From Anaerolineae bacterium (GTDB lineage: Bacteria > Chloroflexota > Anaerolineae > Anaerolineales > E44-bin32): a stretch of 6,664 nucleotides of DNA. Location: assembly GCA_030673735.1 (NCBI GenBank), contig DAOVIK010000084.1, positions 1 through 6,664 on the forward strand, given 5' to 3'. Positions within the stretch are counted from its first letter, which is position 1. Each line of letters begins with the position of its first letter. The notes beneath the pieces are model-generated. The model was not told the origin of the DNA, did no database searches, and saw only the letters and a program-made list of their open reading frames with translations. Shown one piece after another: positions 5,042 to 6,664 of the stretch. The position numbers were made by a program, and so were the translations under genes.

Positions 5042-6009
5042 GCAATCAGTTCGACCGAATTCGTACCCTCCTGGACGAGGCTGCATCTGTTGTTGTTCTC
5101 TCGCACGTCCGCCCTGACGGAGATGCCGTAGGCTCTATGCTTGCCCTATCTCTGAGTCTAGAGGGGCTCGGAAAAAAGGTTGTCCCCCTCCTGCTTGACG
5201 ATGTCCCCGAGAGGTTTCGATTTCTTCCCGCAGCGGAGCGTGTGTCGCAGGAAATCCCTGAGGAGTTCGATCTCCTGATCGCGGTGGACTGCGGTGACTT
5301 GAAGCGGACAGGTTTGCCTCCAGATTTCCCGCGGCAGCCCGACATCAATATCGACCATCATCCCACCAACACCCATTTTGCGACGACCAATCTAGTACAC
5401 CCTTCAGCATCCGCGACGGCAGAGATAATCTACGATCTCCTCGCACACCTGTCGATTCCTGTAAGTGAGGATGTGGCTACCAACCTGTTGGCAGGTCTTG
5501 TCACCGATACCGTCGGTTTCCGTACTGATAGCGTAACTCCCAAAGTACTGCGGATTGCAGTGGATCTCATGGAACGGGGGGCGAAACTGCATGAGATCTA
5601 CTTTCAAGGTCTTGACGAACGCCCCCTCGTCGAGGTGCGGTATTGGGAGAAGGGCTTAGCGAAGCTGCAATCTACTGAAGGAATCGTTTGGACAAGCCTC
5701 ACGATTGAGGATCGTGAAAGCACTGGGTATTCTGGCAAGGATGATGCCGACTTGATCAATCTCCTATCGAGAGTGGCAGGTGCCAAGGTGGCTGTGATCT
5801 TCATCGAGCAACCGGAAGAGAAGATCAAGGTCAGCTGGCGATCCCGGGAAGGATCGGATGTCTCAAGTGTGGCAAGAAGCTTTGGGGGAGGGGGGCACAA
5901 ACCTGCCGCGGGAGCTATGATCCAAGGTGATTTAAAGGAGGTAGAGCGCCGGGTGCTGTCTGCAACACAGAATCTAATACAAAGAACTCCGGACGTGGAG
6001 AAACGATGA
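5038..6009 (+). CDS. nrnA: DHH/DHHA1 phosphoesterase, NrnA-like nanoRNase / pAp phosphatase
   Basis: This is a manganese-dependent phosphoesterase of the DHH family. The B. subtilis member NrnA degrades RNAs of 2-5 nt and dephosphorylates pAp. The protein has 323 residues, close to NrnA. Metal-binding motifs are all present: H23 with D27-G-D29 in SHVRPDGDAVGS, D84 in VDCGD, D106-H107-H108 in IDHHPTN, and D157 in GLVTDTVGF. The DHHA1 substrate-binding domain ends with GGGGHKPAAG (283-292). It starts at GTG 5038, sharing four bases with the rbfA stop; AGAGGA (5026-5031) lies 6 nt upstream, and no ATG gives a complete N-terminus. Its place between rbfA and truB recurs in many bacteria and supports an RNA-turnover role. 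Which activity dominates cannot be told from sequence. G tracts of five or six at 5576-5581, 5884-5888 and 5890-5895 leave the frame intact. Confidence 0.93.
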   Translation: MSNQFDRIRTLLDEAASVVVLSHVRPDGDAVGSMLALSLSLEGLGKKVVPLLLDDVPERFRFLPAAERVSQEIPEEFDLLIAVDCGDLKRTGLPPDFPRQPDINIDHHPTNTHFATTNLVHPSASATAEIIYDLLAHLSIPVSEDVATNLLAGLVTDTVGFRTDSVTPKVLRIAVDLMERGAKLHEIYFQGLDERPLVEVRYWEKGLAKLQSTEGIVWTSLTIEDRESTGYSGKDDADLINLLSRVAGAKVAVIFIEQPEEKIKVSWRSREGSDVSSVARSFGGGGHKPAAGAMIQGDLKEVERRVLSATQNLIQRTPDVEKR

Positions 6010-6664
6010 AGGATTTTGGATTGCTGGTTGTGGACAAGCCGGTTGGCCCCTCATCCCACTATATTGTGCAAACAGTTCGGCGTGGCACGCGTGTGCGCAA
6101 GGTTGGCCATGCGGGGACGCTTGATCCACGTGCATCGGGTGTGCTCGTCCTGTGTCTTGGAGCGGCGACAAGGTTGAGTGAATTCTTGTCAACCTCAACA
6201 AAGCGCTATGAAGCCGTCGTCCGATTTGGCGCTGCCACACGAACCTACGATACAGAGGGCGAGATCACCCAACACACGGGCATTGCGCCTCCGCTGGAGG
6301 CAATCGAAGCCGCGCTGCCCAAGTTTACAGGCGAGATCCAGCAGATCCCTCCTCCGTTCAGCGCCATCAAGGTAAAAGGGCGCAAAGCCTACGAGATGGC
6401 TCGCGAGGGAGAAGAAGTCTATCTTGATCCGCGGGAAGTCACGATTTTCGAACTCGAAGCAGTGGCTTATGATCCTCCCGACCTGACACTCGGGGTCATG
6501 AGCTCTGCTGGAACGTATATTCGATCCCTGGCCCACGACCTGGGAGGAGAGCTCGAAACCGGAGCACATCTGGCGGCTCTGCGACGTACGAAAGCCGGTC
6601 CTTTTTCGCTGGAAGACACGATTCCCTTTGCCAAGCTGGAGGGAAGCTTAGTCACCGAAACTTG
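6006..6664 (+). CDS. truB: tRNA pseudouridine-55 synthase TruB (cut at right edge)
   Basis: TruB converts U55 in the T loop of nearly all tRNAs to pseudouridine and also acts as a tRNA folding chaperone. The first 219 codons are visible, lacking only the C-terminal part where any PUA-like domain would lie. The N-terminus reads GLLVVDKPVGPSSH (5-18). The catalytic motif GHAGTLDPRASGVL (34-47) carries the nucleophile D40. KRY at 66-68 supplies the stacking tyrosine. IPPPFSAIKVKGRKAYE (114-130) and SSAGTYIRSLAHDLG (166-180) contain the remaining conserved active-site residues, including Y171 and R173. The common Asp after SH in this family is Tyr here (Y19). ATG 6006 overlaps the nrnA TGA as ATGA, with GGAG at 5997-6000 spaced 5 nt. 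No frameshift is seen. In many genomes ribF and rpsO follow, but they are outside the window. Confidence 0.96.
   Translation, partial: MKDFGLLVVDKPVGPSSHYIVQTVRRGTRVRKVGHAGTLDPRASGVLVLCLGAATRLSEFLSTSTKRYEAVVRFGAATRTYDTEGEITQHTGIAPPLEAIEAALPKFTGEIQQIPPPFSAIKVKGRKAYEMAREGEEVYLDPREVTIFELEAVAYDPPDLTLGVMSSAGTYIRSLAHDLGGELETGAHLAALRRTKAGPFSLEDTIPFAKLEGSLVTET

Noticed and set aside
5172..5178. A-AAA-AAG slippery heptamer in nrnA, like the dnaX frameshift site
   Set aside because: It is in the right phase, but a -1 shift meets a stop at 5196-5198, and no downstream stem or well-placed Shine-Dalgarno stimulator is evident. Gly-Lys-Lys coding explains it.
5934..5942. Strong Shine-Dalgarno match AAAGGAGGT inside nrnA
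   Set aside because: The only nearby start is GTG 5953, which is in the nrnA frame and would give just its last 19 codons. truB has its own GGAG at 5997-6000.
1..6664. Mobile elements, CRISPR arrays, tRNA/rRNA genes, defence or toxin systems
   Set aside because: No transposase, terminal repeats, spaced direct-repeat array or cloverleaf was seen. The window is fully accounted for by housekeeping genes.

Overview
The window carries a conserved transcription/translation gene block from a bacterial chromosome. The 5' end of a DNA gyrase A gene runs leftward off the window. Across a regulatory gap of about 330 bases, a tightly packed rightward cluster reads nusA - ylxR - infB - rbfA - nrnA (DHH phosphoesterase) - truB, and truB is cut by the right edge. 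Moderate GC content, an IF-2 of only 596 residues with a single N-domain, NusA beginning MKSELTLAF, and a gyrA divergent from the cluster point to a non-proteobacterial lineage. Chloroflexota is my best guess, at moderate to low confidence, judged by recollection of protein style rather than by a search.

Layout. Positions 1-169 (minus) hold the first 56 codons of gyrA. Positions 170-500 hold two divergent sigma-70-type promoters: TTGACG-17-TATGAT for gyrA and TTGCAT-17-TAGAAT with an extended TG for nusA. The same gap has a 7+7 bp inverted repeat next to the gyrA -35, a 10-bp direct repeat flanking the nusA -10, and a perfect terminator-like hairpin (405-431) inside the nusA leader. Positions 501-6664 are almost wholly coding. 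Gene junctions are short: 3 nt for nusA/ylxR, 116 nt for ylxR/infB, 9 nt for infB/rbfA, and 4-nt stop/start overlaps for rbfA/nrnA (GTGA) and nrnA/truB (ATGA). No terminator or convincing internal promoter interrupts the series, so one transcription unit is likely.

How the genes work together. NusA controls pausing, termination and antitermination of RNA polymerase. YlxR is a small RNA-binding protein of this operon. IF-2 delivers initiator tRNA to the ribosome. RbfA matures the 30S subunit. NrnA removes very short RNAs and pAp. TruB makes the T-loop pseudouridine of tRNA. The cluster therefore couples transcript elongation, RNA maturation and decay, and translation initiation.

I find no mobile element, CRISPR array, RNA gene or defence system, and no evidence of a new system in the coding part. 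The points most worth checking are regulatory (the nusA leader hairpin and the repeats in the divergent promoter region), the long acidic NusA tail with a basic end, the missing rimP, and the ylxR-infB junction, where the ylxR frame stays open past its stop as far as the infB start.
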